This document shows, in pieces, positions 63,421 to 64,000 of a DNA stretch of 64,000 nt. The notes under the pieces are model-generated. The model did not search any database, was not told where the DNA came from, and saw only the letters and a program-made list of their open reading frames with translations. Location: assembly GCA_016801885.1 (NCBI GenBank), contig CM028889.1, forward strand, positions 12,339,001 to 12,403,000, read 5' to 3'. Both the position numbers and the translations under genes were made by a program. Position 1 is the stretch's first letter. Each line of letters starts with the position of its first letter. Source of the DNA: Toxotes chatareus. Taxonomy: Eukaryota > Chordata > Actinopteri > Toxotidae.

Positions 63421-63590
63421 GTGAGGACCTTTCTTAAATGTAGTTGCAATTTCTTAAAAAAACAACAACATTTGAACAAATGGTTCAAAAGTGAATTTTG
63501 TACACTAAATTAGAGCTTTGTTCCTGAGATTTTTATGAGAGACAACATTTAACTAAATATCCTGCTCACAGCCGCTAAGGTCTGAGAGTG

Positions 63591-63616
63591 TTAGACTTCT
63601 TTTCCAAGAAGTCTAA
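63591..63616. repeat. Perfect 11-bp-arm hairpin
   Basis: TTAGACTTCTT / TTCC / AAGAAGTCTAA, just outside the 80-bp inverted end. Confidence 0.95.
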
Positions 63617-64000
63617 ATTTGAACCAGCAACTTTTCTGTTATGAACCTGCTTCTCTGAGCTTTAGGTCATAGCTGCTGTAAATAGGTTTTCTGTGGGAAA
63701 GGACACAGTGAGGAGACACAGGGGAGGAACAGTGGCATAAAGTGTAGAAACTAGACATAACATTACACTTACCAATACATTTGTTTACACTTGTTCATTT
63801 AGGTTTTGAGGCATGTACATAAAAACAGAATTAGTTTCACTTATGTATGAAAAAAACTGGGTTGAAAAGTGTCAGTCCGTCTGCACAGATACACATGGAA
63901 TGAGTTTAAAAGTCCACACTGTACACAAGACATAATCCCGAGACATTTACACTGCTAATTGGCTGATATAAATCTACATAACCAGAGCCTATTCCAGAGG

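Larger units (their letters stand above)
62657..63557. mobile_element. Fold-back structure with 80-bp perfect inverted ends
   Basis: Bases 62657-62736 are the exact reverse complement of 63478-63557 (80 of 80), separated by 741 bases. Inside lie two more perfect palindromes. No transposase is present. It may be a fold-back/MITE-type element or a recent inverted duplication. Confidence 0.75.

Overview
The window looks like AT-rich chromosomal DNA from a teleost fish, probably a percomorph. Genes are split into short exons with canonical GT/AG introns. Long CA/TG microsatellites, a truncated LINE tail with a GAATA-type repeat and tRNA-like SINE pieces are typical of fish. Nothing looks bacterial or viral.

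Region 1 (1-22.3 kb, + strand): the 3' half of rabgap1l, a Rab GTPase-activating protein. Eight shared coding exons run from 456 to 19519 and encode the end of the TBC/post-TBC part and the long C-terminal coiled coil. Inside one intron, at 5528-5650, lies an alternative first exon that begins MMQEVSIMVAYDAHV and splices in frame to the coiled-coil exons. It matches the start of the short mammalian RABGAP1L isoform. A long 3' UTR follows the stop.

Region 2 (23.2-36.3 kb, - strand): a small interferon-induced protein 44 (IFI44/IFI44L) family cluster. Copy A (25999-29115, 445 aa) is complete: a TLDc domain followed by a GTPase-like domain. Copy B (31404-36154, 408 aa in my model) keeps the same GTPase exon structure, with identical exon lengths, but has no TLDc domain. 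Its N-terminus is built from a tandemly duplicated pair of exons. A third copy survives only as two broken 3' exons at 23.2-23.9 kb. ISRE-type elements sit just upstream of the inferred first exons of A and B, which fits interferon induction.

Region 3 (36.3-42.1 kb): three phase-compatible + strand exons (37.6-40.3 kb) ending in a stop and a polyA signal form an unrecognised candidate gene. There are also two weak - strand 3'-terminal candidates and a roughly 570-bp terminal-inverted-repeat element.

Region 4 (42.1-64 kb): no gene I can support. It holds microsatellites, a SINE-like piece, a polypurine tract, a nearly perfect 43-bp hairpin (54.4 kb) and an 80-bp perfect inverted repeat with nested palindromes (62.66-63.62 kb). 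It could be a large intron or an intergenic regulatory region.

The most interesting part is the IFI44-like cluster: domain loss, in-frame exon-pair duplication, an altered G4 motif and ISREs beside a decaying third copy.
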